Positions 17,195 through 25,841 of a stretch of 64,000 bases of DNA are shown piece after piece. The notes below the pieces were generated by a model, which was given only the letters and a program-made list of their open reading frames with translations, was not told the DNA's origin and did no database searches. The DNA comes from JACRIM01 sp038042195. GTDB taxonomy: Bacteria > Planctomycetota > Phycisphaerae > UBA1845 > UTPLA1. The position numbers and the translations under genes were made by a program. Position 1 is the stretch's first letter. Each line of letters starts with the position of its first letter. The stretch lies in assembly GCA_038042195.1 (NCBI GenBank), contig JBBTET010000029.1:21149-85148 (forward strand). Direction: 5' to 3'.

Positions 17195-18001
17195 CTATCG
17201 GCCATTCCGTAGGATCGCCCCGACGTTCGCCTTCCACCCCTCGTGCAGCATCGTCCGCAGGTCCGCCGCCTTCTCGAAGACTTCCAGCAGATACACGCCG
17301 TCATATCCAATCTCGTGCAACGCTTCGCGGCACGCATCCCATGGCAGCGTCCCCTGATACGGCAGCCGGTGTGTGTCGTTCACGCCGTCGTTGTCATGGA
17401 CGTGCGTGTATTTCAAATGCTTTCCGGCGAACCGCACTCCGTCGGCAATCCCGCACGTCATGTGGGCATGTCCAAAGTCCAACAGAAACACGACATGCTC
17501 GCTGCCGCATCGTGCGACTTCGTCAACGAGCCGCTTCACGTCCCCGCCGACCGGGTGATAGGCCGGCATATTCTCAAACGCGAACTTCACATGAATGCGC
17601 TGCCCGATCTCCGCCAATTCCTCAAACGATCGTTGCAACTGCGAGTATCGCTTCTCCAAATTCCCCACCGGCACCTTCGGCGGTGAAGGATGCACCACGG
17701 CCAGATCGCCCCCGAGGTCGAGGCAAAACTCCGCCTCACGGTAATACAAATCCACCGCGGCCTTGCGGATTCGTTCATCCTCGCTCGATGGATCGAGATC
17801 ATCGCCGAAGTGCGCGTGAAGCGAATCGATCCGCACGCCCAGGTCGCGGCAGATGGTCGACATTTCTTTCGCGGTGATGTTCTTGTCGCGATTGCGATAG
17901 GCCTGCACGACGGTGCAGCCGGCTTGCACATAAAGCCCGATCACTTCCGGGGGGTGGAAGTCATCAAAGCCGAACGCTCCAATGGTGCCAAAGGTCATCA
18001 T
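17195..18001 (-). CDS. Xylose isomerase-like TIM-barrel protein (sugar phosphate isomerase/epimerase family)
   Basis: The product has 268 residues. The AP endonuclease 2 / sugar isomerase TIM barrel is suggested by FGFDDFHPPEVI near the N-terminus, RIDSLHAHFGDDLDPS, LAVVHPSPP, FAFENMPAYHP, FLLDFGHAHM and KYTHVHDNDGVNDTHRLPYQG, which supply the metal-binding Glu, Asp and His residues. The enzyme probably isomerises or epimerises a sugar or inositol derivative; the substrate cannot be told. It stands apart from obvious sugar genes and is transcribed with the mcsAB-side genes on the minus strand. Confidence 0.8.
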   Translation of the reverse strand: MMTFGTIGAFGFDDFHPPEVIGLYVQAGCTVVQAYRNRDKNITAKEMSTICRDLGVRIDSLHAHFGDDLDPSSEDERIRKAAVDLYYREAEFCLDLGGDLAVVHPSPPKVPVGNLEKRYSQLQRSFEELAEIGQRIHVKFAFENMPAYHPVGGDVKRLVDEVARCGSEHVVFLLDFGHAHMTCGIADGVRFAGKHLKYTHVHDNDGVNDTHRLPYQGTLPWDACREALHEIGYDGVYLLEVFEKAADLRTMLHEGWKANVGAILRNGR

Positions 18002-18055
18002 GCCGCCGCACGCCGATTTATCGCCGGAACGCTCGTCCGACTCCGTTCGCGAGGA

Positions 18056-19108
18056 TTAGTTTCCGGCCAATCGCCGTCGAATCATCTCGGCGCGGGCCAC
18101 GCTTCGTTGCTCACCCGTCATACGGGTACCGTGTATCTTCTGGAGGTGGGCGGGTTGTGTCAAAAGGAAGAGTTCGTTCACGCTTCGCAGGTCCAGGTCG
18201 CGGATGCGATCGAGGTGAATCCCCAGCCGCAGATGCGAGAGGTGCAGCATGGTCTCTTCGCTACTGATCGTCCGGGCGTGCCGCAGGATTCCCAGCGAGC
18301 GATGGACCCGGTCATCCAGCGCCGTGAGCCGATCGGCGAGCAGCGTCCGCCGGGCACGATGTTCGTAATCGATGATCTTGGGCACGACCATGTTCTTGAA
18401 GCCGTCGATGATCTCTTCTTCCGTACGGCCCAGCGTGACTTGATTGCTGATCTGGAAGAAGTCGCCCGTCGCCTCGGTCCCTTCACCAAAGAGACCCCGC
18501 ACCGCCAACCGCATGTCCTTCGCCGCGCGAAAGACGCGCTCAATCTCGCCCGTGAGCTTCAGCCCCGGCAGGTGCAGCATGACGGAAATGCGAATGCCCG
18601 TCCCCACGTTGGTCGGGCAGGCCGTCAAGTATCCATAACGCGGGTGAAAGGCGTACTCGACACGACTCTCGATCCGATCATCGATCCGGTTGACCTCGCT
18701 CCAAATCTCGTCCAGTTGCAGGCCGCTGCGAAGCACCTGAATGCGGAGGTGATCCTCCTCGTTCACCATGATCGCCACGTCTTCATTGTTCGAGAGCGCC
18801 AGGCCCCGGCTACCACGAATGTCGGCGTGCTGTCGGCTGATCAAATGCCGCTCGACCAGCACCTGCTGATCGAGTTCCTCGATGGAGGCCAGCTCGAGGT
18901 AGTCCCAGTTTCCTTCGCCGGTGGGCAGCAAATCGCCACGCAGCCGTGCCGCCAACTCCGAGCGTTGCGCATCCGTCGCCTTAGAGAAGAATGGGTATCC
19001 CGCCACGTTCCGCGCCAGTCGGACGCGCGAGCTCATCACGATCTCGGCCATCGGACCGTCGCCCCGCAGCCACGCGCCAGGTTTTTTTGCCAGATCGTTG
19101 ATCGTCAT
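18056..19108 (-). CDS. mcsB: Protein arginine kinase McsB
   Basis: The product has 350 residues, the usual McsB length. The guanido-phosphotransferase fold is clear from SSRVRLARNVAGYPF near residue 27, the DIRGSRGLALSNNEDVAIMVNEEDHLRIQ segment, the active-site region ACPTNVGTGIR, and the later RTISSEE pattern. McsB phosphorylates arginines on proteins and marks them for ClpCP degradation in Firmicutes. It overlaps the upstream mcsA stop (1-bp ATGA-type overlap), so the two are translationally coupled. No ctsR or clpC is next to it. Confidence 0.93.
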   Translation of the reverse strand: MTINDLAKKPGAWLRGDGPMAEIVMSSRVRLARNVAGYPFFSKATDAQRSELAARLRGDLLPTGEGNWDYLELASIEELDQQVLVERHLISRQHADIRGSRGLALSNNEDVAIMVNEEDHLRIQVLRSGLQLDEIWSEVNRIDDRIESRVEYAFHPRYGYLTACPTNVGTGIRISVMLHLPGLKLTGEIERVFRAAKDMRLAVRGLFGEGTEATGDFFQISNQVTLGRTEEEIIDGFKNMVVPKIIDYEHRARRTLLADRLTALDDRVHRSLGILRHARTISSEETMLHLSHLRLGIHLDRIRDLDLRSVNELFLLTQPAHLQKIHGTRMTGEQRSVARAEMIRRRLAGN

Positions 19109-19605
19109 CAGTGTTCCATGGTGCGTATGCGATCGCGCAGTCGGGCGGCAGCCTCATACTGTTCATCATCCACAGCCCGCAACAACTCTTTGCGCAACCG
19201 AATCAAATCATTCTCCGCGGTGAGCGGTGTTCCCAACCGTCGCGGCACCTTACCAATGTGGTGGCTCGCCCCTTCGTGTGCCCGCTCAATCAGCGGCACC
19301 AACGCCTTCTCAAAGGCGTCGTAGTCATGGGAACACCCAAGCAATCCGCTGTTGCGAAACTCAACAAAGCTCAGCTTGCAATGCGGGCAGGTCAAATCGG
19401 CGAGCTGCTGGATCGTGGACTTCTGAACCATCAGCCCGGTGAGGATTTCATTGATGGGGACATTGGTCTGCGGCTTGGGCATGACGCCCTCTTCCTGGGC
19501 GCAGACGTCGCAGAGATGCCGCTCCTTCTTCTCACCTGCCGGAGTGATGTCCGTCATGTGAACCGTGGCCGGCTGCTTTTTGCAGGCTTGGCAGGGAATG
19601 TGCAT
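19108..19605 (-). CDS. mcsA: McsA, zinc-binding activator of McsB (UVR motif protein)
   Basis: The product has 165 residues. N-terminal Cys pairs (CQAC ... CDVC) and a second set (CPHC ... LLGC) form zinc sites. The C-terminal UVR motif is visible (LIRLRKELLRAVDDEQYEAAARLRDRI). McsA binds and activates the McsB arginine kinase in the heat and heavy-metal stress response of Firmicutes. It is directly coupled to mcsB. Confidence 0.9.
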   Translation of the reverse strand: MHIPCQACKKQPATVHMTDITPAGEKKERHLCDVCAQEEGVMPKPQTNVPINEILTGLMVQKSTIQQLADLTCPHCKLSFVEFRNSGLLGCSHDYDAFEKALVPLIERAHEGASHHIGKVPRRLGTPLTAENDLIRLRKELLRAVDDEQYEAAARLRDRIRTMEH

Positions 19606-19717
19606 CCAACGACCTCTCCCGGACCCCCCGGAGGCTGGAGTCCGAAAAATACTAGAACCGCCTTATTTTATCGTCAACCGCCCCCCGGTGCATCACTTTC
19701 AACCCGCCCAGCGGCGA

Positions 19718-20095
19718 TCATTCCCCCGGCACATAGGCCGCAGCACACGTCCGCGTCTCCCATACGCGGACTTTCGCCATCCGCACGCCCGTTGGCAGCA
19801 TAGGCACAAAGGCGTCATGCAAGTGCTTGGCGACCAGTTCCGTCGAAGGGTTGCGCTCCGCAAAAGCCGGTAATTCGTTCAGGCACGTGTCGTGCAATCG
19901 CCCCACGACGATCGCAAGGTTTCTCTGGAGCACGACAAAATCCGCAAGGAGGCCCGCCGAGTCCAGATCGCCTCCTTCAATAAACACCTCAACGCGCCAA
20001 TTGTGCCCATGCAACGGTTCCAGCGTCCCATCATGCATGCGCAACCGATGCGCCGCGGAGAACTCGGATTCGAGAAGTAGCTCGTAATGCGGCAT
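19718..20095 (-). CDS. 6-pyruvoyl-tetrahydropterin synthase / QueD family protein, probable Cys-less PTPS-III type
   Basis: The product has 125 residues. The start is ATG 20095. The zinc-binding His residues are in FSAAHRL (His at about 18) and LHGHNWRVEV. In QueD the catalytic Cys lies four residues before the first His of the HGH motif (CxxxHGH). Here that position is Leu, and the sequence reads LEPLHGH (ExxHGH). This matches the PTPS-III pattern, a Glu-based variant that replaces FolB in folate synthesis. It is therefore less likely to be a queuosine enzyme. No queC, queE or folate genes adjoin it. Confidence 0.8.
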   Translation of the reverse strand: MPHYELLLESEFSAAHRLRMHDGTLEPLHGHNWRVEVFIEGGDLDSAGLLADFVVLQRNLAIVVGRLHDTCLNELPAFAERNPSTELVAKHLHDAFVPMLPTGVRMAKVRVWETRTCAAAYVPGE

Positions 20096-20519
20096 CAAGA
20101 ATTCTCTGGCAATTCACGACGAGATTCGTCCCGGTATGATAGGCGATCCCTCCCCCTTCTGCCGACATCCGCCTGACTCGGTAGTGGGTCAGTTTGAAAA
20201 AGGCAACACAGCCGAGGCGGCAGTACCACCGCTCTAATTGTACCAGTGCCACTGACTCCGACCGCCAATCCGCCGTTTATGTTGCGAAGCATCGTCGAGG
20301 GTTTGCGGCCCACCGCCGGCCCGTATGAGATCAGTTCCTGAATATGATGTGCGATCAGCAATTCCAATCCGAGCGCTCGGCGCGAGCGCTATGAGGGCAG
20401 GATTGCGCGTCGTGCAATCTCCCGCTTGGCACTTGAACGGGAATAAAGTGAACTTTGTTCAACCCCAACTGCAGAATACTTTGCTCTAGAAATCTCGCAG
20501 AGTGAGGCGTGATTGAAAA
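20096..20519. other. Intergenic region between the trpA fragment and the PTPS gene
   Basis: These 424 bases hold no ORF I can support; the open frames are low-complexity or antisense-like. I see no tRNA, riboswitch or clear terminator here. Confidence 0.4.
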
Positions 20520-20874
20520 CTACGAGGTTAGCGATCGCACCTGATCCACGGTGGTACGTATCAAATCCTGCCTTGAAACGCCTGTTGAATGTGCCTCCGC
20601 CATTCGCCGAACAATGGCGCTCCCTACGATCGCACCGTCTGCGTATGAGCACACCTCGCGCACATGGGCCGGCTGACTGATTCCGAATCCGACCAGGACG
20701 GGTCGTCCCGTAGCCGTCTTGATTTGCCGGACCTGTGTTTGAAGGTCCACAGGAAGCGTTGTCCGTTGGCCGGTCACGCCCTGCACTGAGACGTAATAAA
20801 AGATCCCACTCGTCGCCTCTGCGATTCGTTTGCGGCGATCCCCCGGAGTCGTTGGCGCGATCAACATGCACAAT
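20520..20874 (-). pseudogene. trpA: Duplicated 3' fragment of trpA (C-terminal ~117 residues)
   Basis: The frame encodes the last part of tryptophan synthase alpha, from CMLIAPTTP to VDQVRSLTS, and matches the full trpA at 23084-23887 with roughly 14 substitutions in the shared 107 residues. Both copies end in the same protein sequence. The fragment has no N-terminal half or promoter of its own, and its homology stops at the ATTGTGCATG junction beside the short tandem repeats. It is most likely the displaced 3' end of an earlier trpA allele, or a second copy brought in by recombination. Confidence 0.85.
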
Positions 20875-20934
20875 AGAAATAGGTGACTGTCCCTAATTCA
20901 ACATGCACAATAGAAATAGGTGACTGTCCCTAAT
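20861..20934. repeat. Two tandem 37-bp units at the trpA fragment junction
   Basis: Two identical 37-bp units (20861-20897 and 20898-20934) each join 16 bp of trpA sequence (TCAACATGCACAAT) to the short motif AATAGGTGACTGTCCCTAAT. The motif recurs in inverted orientation at 23044-23060, so the ATPase gene is bracketed by inverted copies. Confidence 0.85.
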
Positions 20935-21150
20935 TCTCCTAATTCTCATTGCGGTTCGAGCCGGAGCGACGCTACGATCACATCGGCTTTCGCGTGGTCG
21001 CGGTTCGCCGGTAGAGTCGCCGTGACTTCGGAGTGGTATGTCAAACGTGGCGCTCTCGTGGTTAACCTGTCGGCCCGGCGTGGGGCGGTTCGCCAGGTGC
21101 TGCCAACGTTTGAGCCAGTCGTGTTTGGGGAGGTTTCTCCTTTTCGCTCG
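20935..21150. other. Junction DNA beside the P-type ATPase
   Basis: About 216 bases lie between the tandem repeats and the ATPase stop codon. Two CTCCTAATTCTC-like stretches follow the repeat. No gene is recognised. Confidence 0.35.
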
Positions 21151-23013
21151 TCATTCCACCAGCGAAAGATGACGCTGTTCCGCATTCCCGAAATCCGTGA
21201 GTTTCTTGGGACGGATCGCCGCGCGCAAGGCGTTGATGACCGCGACGACGTCGATGATCTCCTGGCACAGCGCGCCAGCCACCGGCGACAATAGACCGCC
21301 ACTGGCGAGCGCCATCCCGACCACGCTCAGCGCCATGCCGCCCACGGCGGTCTGGAGAGCAATTCGCCGCATACGCCCGCTGATGTGAATGAACTCGTCG
21401 ACTTTCTCAAGCGAGCTGTCCATGATCACCACGCCGGCGGACTCGGTGGTGATATCGCTGTTCTGCCCAATCGCAATACCGACCGTCGCGGACATGAGCG
21501 CGGGGGCGTCGTTTATTCCATCGCCGACATACAACGTCCGTGCCCTGAGCGTCTCCGCGCGCACAATCGTCACCTTCTCTTCCGGCGTCTTTTGGGCGAA
21601 GATTTCGCTGATGCCAATTAGCTTCGCGAGATAACGCACCTCGGACTCGCGGTCTCCCGAGACAATCATGAGGCGATTGAAGCCGTGCCTGGGGTTCAGG
21701 TGCTTGATGAAGGAGACGCCTTCGATGCGCGGCTCGTCACGGAATCGGTATGCCGCTGCATAGCGGTCGTCGATCACAACGAAGCACTCGAGGCCGCCGG
21801 CATGCGCGGGCATCAAATCAATGCCCTGAATCGAAGCCTTGGCGAGCGCGCCGCGGCTCATGATTCGGACCGAATGACCTCCCACCGTGCCGCGGATGCC
21901 CTGACCTGGCGGTTCGCTGACCTCCGTCACCTCCTGAAGGGGAGTGCTCGCGGCCTCGGCCGATGCGAGAACCGCACGAGCCAATGGATGCTTCGAGTAG
22001 CGCTCCAGACTCGCAACCAGGCCGAGGACGTGTGCCGCGTCAGCGTCCGGGGCCGTGATCTGATCCGTGAGGCGCGGTCGGCCGTAGGTGAGCGTCCCCG
22101 TCTTGTCAAAGATTGCCGTCCGACAGGTCGCGATCGTCTCCAAGACAATCGGGGTCTTCACGATGATTCCGCGCCGGGCGCAGAGCGAAATCGCGCCGAT
22201 AATGGCGACCGGTATTCCGATGAGGAGCGGACAAGGCGTCGCAACAACGAGCACGGCCAGGAAGCGGTGGGATTGCCCGCTTATGACCCACGCGCCCAGC
22301 GCGATCAGTACCGCCAGCGGGGTATAGAACGCACCCAGCGTGTCACCCAGCCGACGCATCCTCGGACGATTCTGTTCGGCGGAGCGCATGACTTCCATGA
22401 TCTTCGCGTAGCGTGAATCGGCCGCCGGGCGCGTCGCACGGATGGTCAGCGAGGATTCGCCATTGATCGCACCGGAGATTACCGTCGAGCCGGGTGTCTT
22501 GGACATCTGGAACGGCTCGCCGGTCAGGAATGACTCGTCCATGACCCCGCGCCCCTCGGTTACGGTACCGTCCACCGGACAGATGTCGTGGGGGAAGATG
22601 ACGAGCGAGTCACCGATCACCACGTCTCTGAGAGGTACGTCCACCGTCTGCCCGTCCTGGCGCCGGTGCGCGATCGACGGCATTCGCTTCGCCAGCGCCC
22701 GGAGGACAGATGAGGCACTGCGGACGGCGTAGCTTTCCAGTGCCGCTCCGCCCGAAAGCATGAGCACCACGAGCGCACCCGCAAGGTATTCGCCGAGCAG
22801 CACGGCCGTCACGATCGAGATTCCGGCGAGGAGGTCGGAACCGAACTGGAGCTTCACGACTTTGATCAATAATTCGTAGACGAGAGGAATCCCACCGAAT
22901 GCCAGAACGATCCACAGCGGGATCTGGTAGGTCAGGGCTTCGCTGTGTACGGCGAAGCGGAAAATAAGATGCAGCGCGATCCCTGTCAGCGTCGCGCCGG
23001 CGATGATCAGCAT
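21151..23013 (-). CDS. Heavy-metal translocating P1B-type ATPase (TPC motif)
   Basis: The product has 620 residues from ATG 23013. A GTG at 23055 with a nearby GGAG is an alternative, but it lies inside the short repeat. Family landmarks: the membrane-core helices, DICPVDGTVTEGRGVMDESFLTGEP (actuator), the ion-binding ATPCPLLIG helix (TPC in place of the usual CPC or SPC), the phosphorylation site DKTGTLTYGRP, and GDGINDAPAL. There is no N-terminal heavy-metal-binding domain. The TPC motif leaves the transported metal uncertain. The gene interrupts the trp region between inverted repeats, which suggests transfer. Confidence 0.9.
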   Translation of the reverse strand: MLIIAGATLTGIALHLIFRFAVHSEALTYQIPLWIVLAFGGIPLVYELLIKVVKLQFGSDLLAGISIVTAVLLGEYLAGALVVLMLSGGAALESYAVRSASSVLRALAKRMPSIAHRRQDGQTVDVPLRDVVIGDSLVIFPHDICPVDGTVTEGRGVMDESFLTGEPFQMSKTPGSTVISGAINGESSLTIRATRPAADSRYAKIMEVMRSAEQNRPRMRRLGDTLGAFYTPLAVLIALGAWVISGQSHRFLAVLVVATPCPLLIGIPVAIIGAISLCARRGIIVKTPIVLETIATCRTAIFDKTGTLTYGRPRLTDQITAPDADAAHVLGLVASLERYSKHPLARAVLASAEAASTPLQEVTEVSEPPGQGIRGTVGGHSVRIMSRGALAKASIQGIDLMPAHAGGLECFVVIDDRYAAAYRFRDEPRIEGVSFIKHLNPRHGFNRLMIVSGDRESEVRYLAKLIGISEIFAQKTPEEKVTIVRAETLRARTLYVGDGINDAPALMSATVGIAIGQNSDITTESAGVVIMDSSLEKVDEFIHISGRMRRIALQTAVGGMALSVVGMALASGGLLSPVAGALCQEIIDVVAVINALRAAIRPKKLTDFGNAEQRHLSLVE

Positions 23014-23043
23014 TCGGAAACTAGGGGCGGAACTAGGGGAACT

Positions 23044-23060
23044 AGGGACAGTCACCTATT
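23044..23060. repeat. Inverted copy of the AATAGGTGACTGTCCCT repeat
   Basis: The sequence AGGGACAGTCACCTATT is the reverse complement of the motif in the tandem repeats at 20877-20934. It is preceded on the plus strand by several AACTAGGGG steps. Together the repeats flank the ATPase gene. Confidence 0.8.
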
Positions 23061-23083
23061 AATTCTCCACTCTTGACCGAACA

Positions 23084-23887
23084 TTAGGAGGTCAGTGATC
23101 GCACCTGATCCACGGTTCCTCGCAGCAGCTCCTGTCTTGAAACGCCTGTTGAATGTGCCTCCGCCATTCGCCGAACGATGGCGCTCCCTACGATCGCTCC
23201 GTCGGCATAGGAGCACACCTCGCGTACATGGGCCGGCTGACTGATTCCGAATCCGACGAGGACGGGTCGTCCCGTAGTCGTCTTGATTTGCCGGACCTGT
23301 GCCGAAAGGTCCACCGGTAGTGCGTCGCGTTGGCCGGTCACGCCCTGCACCGACACGTAATACAAGAATCCGCTGGCCGCATCGGCGATACGCCTACGAC
23401 GGTCGGCCGGCGTGGTCGGCGCGATCAACATGCACAATCGAAGATGTGCCTTGTCGCAGGCCTTTGATAGTGTTGGGGCCTCTTCCAACGAGAGGTCGGG
23501 TACTATTAACCCGTCAAAGCCAGACTCCGCCGCACGAGTTACGAACAGATCAACGCCGCGTCGATACACGATGGAAGCCGAGACCATCGCGACAATCGGA
23601 TACGCCACGCCGTTGCGCCGCGCGGTTCGGACCATGTCAAAGATATCATCCACTCGAAGCCCGGCCGTGAGCGCATGAGTGAATGCCGCCTGTATCACCG
23701 GTCCATCCGCGATCGGATCGGAGAAGGGGAATCCAAGCTCGACACCACGGATCGGCAGTTCGGCCATTGCACGCAACAACTCGCAGGTCGTCGCAATGTC
23801 CGGATATCCCGCCGCGAGAAACGGCCACAGTCCCGGCGGCGATCCGCGCAGCGCGGCGTCGATTCGATTTTCCACGTCATGCCCCAA
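23084..23887 (-). CDS. trpA: Tryptophan synthase alpha chain
   Basis: The product has 267 residues, full length. Catalytic and barrel motifs: LGFPFSDPIADGPVIQ (catalytic Glu region), IVPDLSLEEA, FLYYVSVQGVTGQR and VLVGFGISQPAHV. It converts indole-3-glycerol phosphate to indole for TrpB. The start is TTG 23887, with GAGGGGG about 7 bp upstream; it overlaps the end of trpB, so the order trpB-trpA is translationally coupled. The C-terminal third is nearly duplicated at 20520-20874. Confidence 0.95.
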   Translation of the reverse strand: MGHDVENRIDAALRGSPPGLWPFLAAGYPDIATTCELLRAMAELPIRGVELGFPFSDPIADGPVIQAAFTHALTAGLRVDDIFDMVRTARRNGVAYPIVAMVSASIVYRRGVDLFVTRAAESGFDGLIVPDLSLEEAPTLSKACDKAHLRLCMLIAPTTPADRRRRIADAASGFLYYVSVQGVTGQRDALPVDLSAQVRQIKTTTGRPVLVGFGISQPAHVREVCSYADGAIVGSAIVRRMAEAHSTGVSRQELLRGTVDQVRSLTS

Positions 23888-25097
23888 GATCAGTCCCCCT
23901 CAAGCGCGCCACCTCGACGCAGTCCTTGTCCCCCCGACCTGACAAGTTGATCACGACAGTCTGATCTCTGTTCAACTCCGGCGCAATCTTGACGACATGC
24001 GCCACGGCGTGGGCGGTCTCCAAGGCCGGAATGATTCCTTCGGTCCTGCTCAACATCTCAAAGGCATCGAGTGCTTCATCGTCTGTTGCCGACACGTACT
24101 CGACGCGCCCGCTCGTCGCCCAGAAGGCGTGCTCCGGCCCGACGCCGGGATAATCCAGACCGGCCGACACCGAGTGTACCTGGGACGTTTGCCCGTCCTC
24201 ATCCTGCAATACGATGGTCTCCATTCCATGCAGCACGCCGGGCTTGCCGCGCGAAATCGTGGCGCTGTGCCGCTTGTCCAACCCTTCGCCGGCGGCCTCG
24301 ACTCCGATGAGGCGCACGCTTTTGTCCTCTATGAAGGGATGAAAAATTCCGGCCGCGTTGCTGCCGCCGCCGACGCAGGCCGTCACGATGTCGGGCAGCT
24401 TTCCCGTTGCCTCGAGCACCTGTTGCCGCGCCTCGCGCCCGATCACTGATTGCAGTTCCCGCACGATCATCGGAAACGGATGCGGCCCCATCACTGATCC
24501 GATGATGTAATGGGTCTTCTCGACGCTGGCGATCCAGTCGCGCATGGCTTCATTGATCGCGTCCTTCAACGTCTTCTGCCCCGACTGCACCGCCATGACC
24601 TTTGCCCCCATCAATTCCATTCGGTAGACGTTGAGCCGTTGCCGACGAACGTCTTCGGCCCCCATGTAGACGACGCATTCAAGCCCAAATACCGCCGCCG
24701 CTGTCGCAGTGGCGACACCATGTTGCCCCGCGCCCGTCTCCGCGATGACGCGCGACTTGCCCATGCGCCGCGCCAGCATGGCCTGCCCCAGTGTGTTGTT
24801 GATCTTGTGCGCCCCGGTGTGGTTCAGGTCTTCGCGTTTGAGAAAAATCCGCGCACCGCCAAGTTGCTCGGTCAGTCGCTGGGCGAAATAAAGTGGACTT
24901 GGCCGACCGACATAATCCGTCAGGTACCGCTCCAGCTCAGCCCAGAATGCTCCATCCACCTTGGCCTCGGCGTAGGCGTTTTCCAACTGATGGACCGCCG
25001 CCATCAGCGTTTCCGGCACGAATTGGCCACCAAACTGGCCGAATCGACCGGCCGCGTCGGGCCAAGCGGAGTAAGGGGTGGTGGTGTGGAAAGGCAT
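23877..25097 (-). CDS. trpB: Tryptophan synthase beta chain
   Basis: The product has 406 residues. It joins indole with serine using PLP. Motifs: FGGQFVPETL, REDLNHTGAHKINNTLGQAMLA (PLP lysine), ETGAGQHGVATA, and CVGGGSNAAGIFHPF (phosphate cup). I start at ATG 25097, with CGGAG 7 bp upstream. The frame is open for 130 more codons upstream, but that part is antisense to the ACT-domain gene and is not coding. It is followed by trpA with an overlap. Confidence 0.95.
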   Translation of the reverse strand: MPFHTTTPYSAWPDAAGRFGQFGGQFVPETLMAAVHQLENAYAEAKVDGAFWAELERYLTDYVGRPSPLYFAQRLTEQLGGARIFLKREDLNHTGAHKINNTLGQAMLARRMGKSRVIAETGAGQHGVATATAAAVFGLECVVYMGAEDVRRQRLNVYRMELMGAKVMAVQSGQKTLKDAINEAMRDWIASVEKTHYIIGSVMGPHPFPMIVRELQSVIGREARQQVLEATGKLPDIVTACVGGGSNAAGIFHPFIEDKSVRLIGVEAAGEGLDKRHSATISRGKPGVLHGMETIVLQDEDGQTSQVHSVSAGLDYPGVGPEHAFWATSGRVEYVSATDDEALDAFEMLSRTEGIIPALETAHAVAHVVKIAPELNRDQTVVINLSGRGDKDCVEVARLRGTDLGA

Positions 25098-25208
25098 GGT
25101 CGGCTCCGTTGGTGGAAGGGGCATGATAGATCGTGCCCGAAAATGTTTCCAAAACGGCCCCGAGGTCATTATTCTGGTGCCGTAGGTCAACCGATAAAGG
25201 TCTTTGTC

Positions 25209-25688
25209 ATGGCCACTCGCTCGTTTGAAACTGCGGAAACTTTCCATCCGCCCGTTGTGCGTCAGATCTCGATCTTTCTGGAAGATCGCGTCGGTGCGTT
25301 GCTGCGTCTCTTTCGTTGTTTCGAGGGGACCGACGTGAAGGTCGTCGGCATGTCGGTGGTTCACGCCATCGACTGCGCCATCATCCGCCTGATCTGCGAC
25401 CACAACGACAAGGCGATTGAAGTGCTCAAGGCTGAGCAATTCCCGCTGACGACCTCCGAGCTGGTCGTTGTCGAGGTGCCGCATGGTCACGGCTTGATGT
25501 CGATCTTAAGCGCCCTACTCGTCGGGGAGGTGAACATCGACTACGCCTATCCGCTTCTGGCCCGCCCGACCGGCCGCGCCGCAATCGCCATCCATACACA
25601 AGACCTGGAGACCGCTATCGGCGTCCTTCGCTCGCGCAAGTTCGCCGTCCTCTCCGAAGACGACCTCGGCGAAGGCGGCGTTCGCTAG
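25209..25688 (+). CDS. ACT-domain protein
   Basis: The product has 159 residues from ATG 25209. Two tandem ACT-like regulatory modules are visible (ISIFLEDRVGALLRLFRCFEGTDVKVVGMSVV and a second around LLVGEVNIDYAYPLLA). ACT domains bind amino acids and regulate metabolic enzymes. No enzyme domain is attached. It is divergent from trpB and may sense an amino acid, but that link is only by position. Confidence 0.8.
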   Translation: MATRSFETAETFHPPVVRQISIFLEDRVGALLRLFRCFEGTDVKVVGMSVVHAIDCAIIRLICDHNDKAIEVLKAEQFPLTTSELVVVEVPHGHGLMSILSALLVGEVNIDYAYPLLARPTGRAAIAIHTQDLETAIGVLRSRKFAVLSEDDLGEGGVR

Positions 25689-25768
25689 CCCTCGGCTGCC
25701 TATTTCGATCCAGGCCCGCCCGATTTGAGCCGCCACCCTGATCTAGTATGATGATGCTGACAGACCCC

Positions 25769-25841
25769 GGGCGATTAGCTCAATTGGCAGAGCACCTCGT
25801 TTACACCGAGGGGGTCACAGGTTCGAGTCCTGTATCGCCCA
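25769..25841 (+). tRNA. tRNA-Val (anticodon UAC)
   Basis: A full cloverleaf of 73 nt: acceptor stem GGGCGAT/ATCGCCC with discriminator A, D-arm AGCTCAATTGGCAGAGC, anticodon stem-loop CCTCG-TTTACAC-CGAGG (anticodon TAC), and T-arm CACAGGTTCGAGTCCTGT. CCA is not encoded. Its 3' end is the left attachment site of the integrated element. Confidence 0.95.

Noticed and set aside
17690..19324. Plus-strand frame opposite the TIM-barrel, mcsB and mcsA genes
   Set aside because: It crosses three good minus-strand genes and lacks family features.
20861..20934. CRISPR-like array
   Set aside because: Only two directly abutting units with no spacers.
25098..25490. N-terminal extension of trpB
   Set aside because: It overlaps the ACT-domain gene in antisense; TrpB begins normally at ATG 25097.
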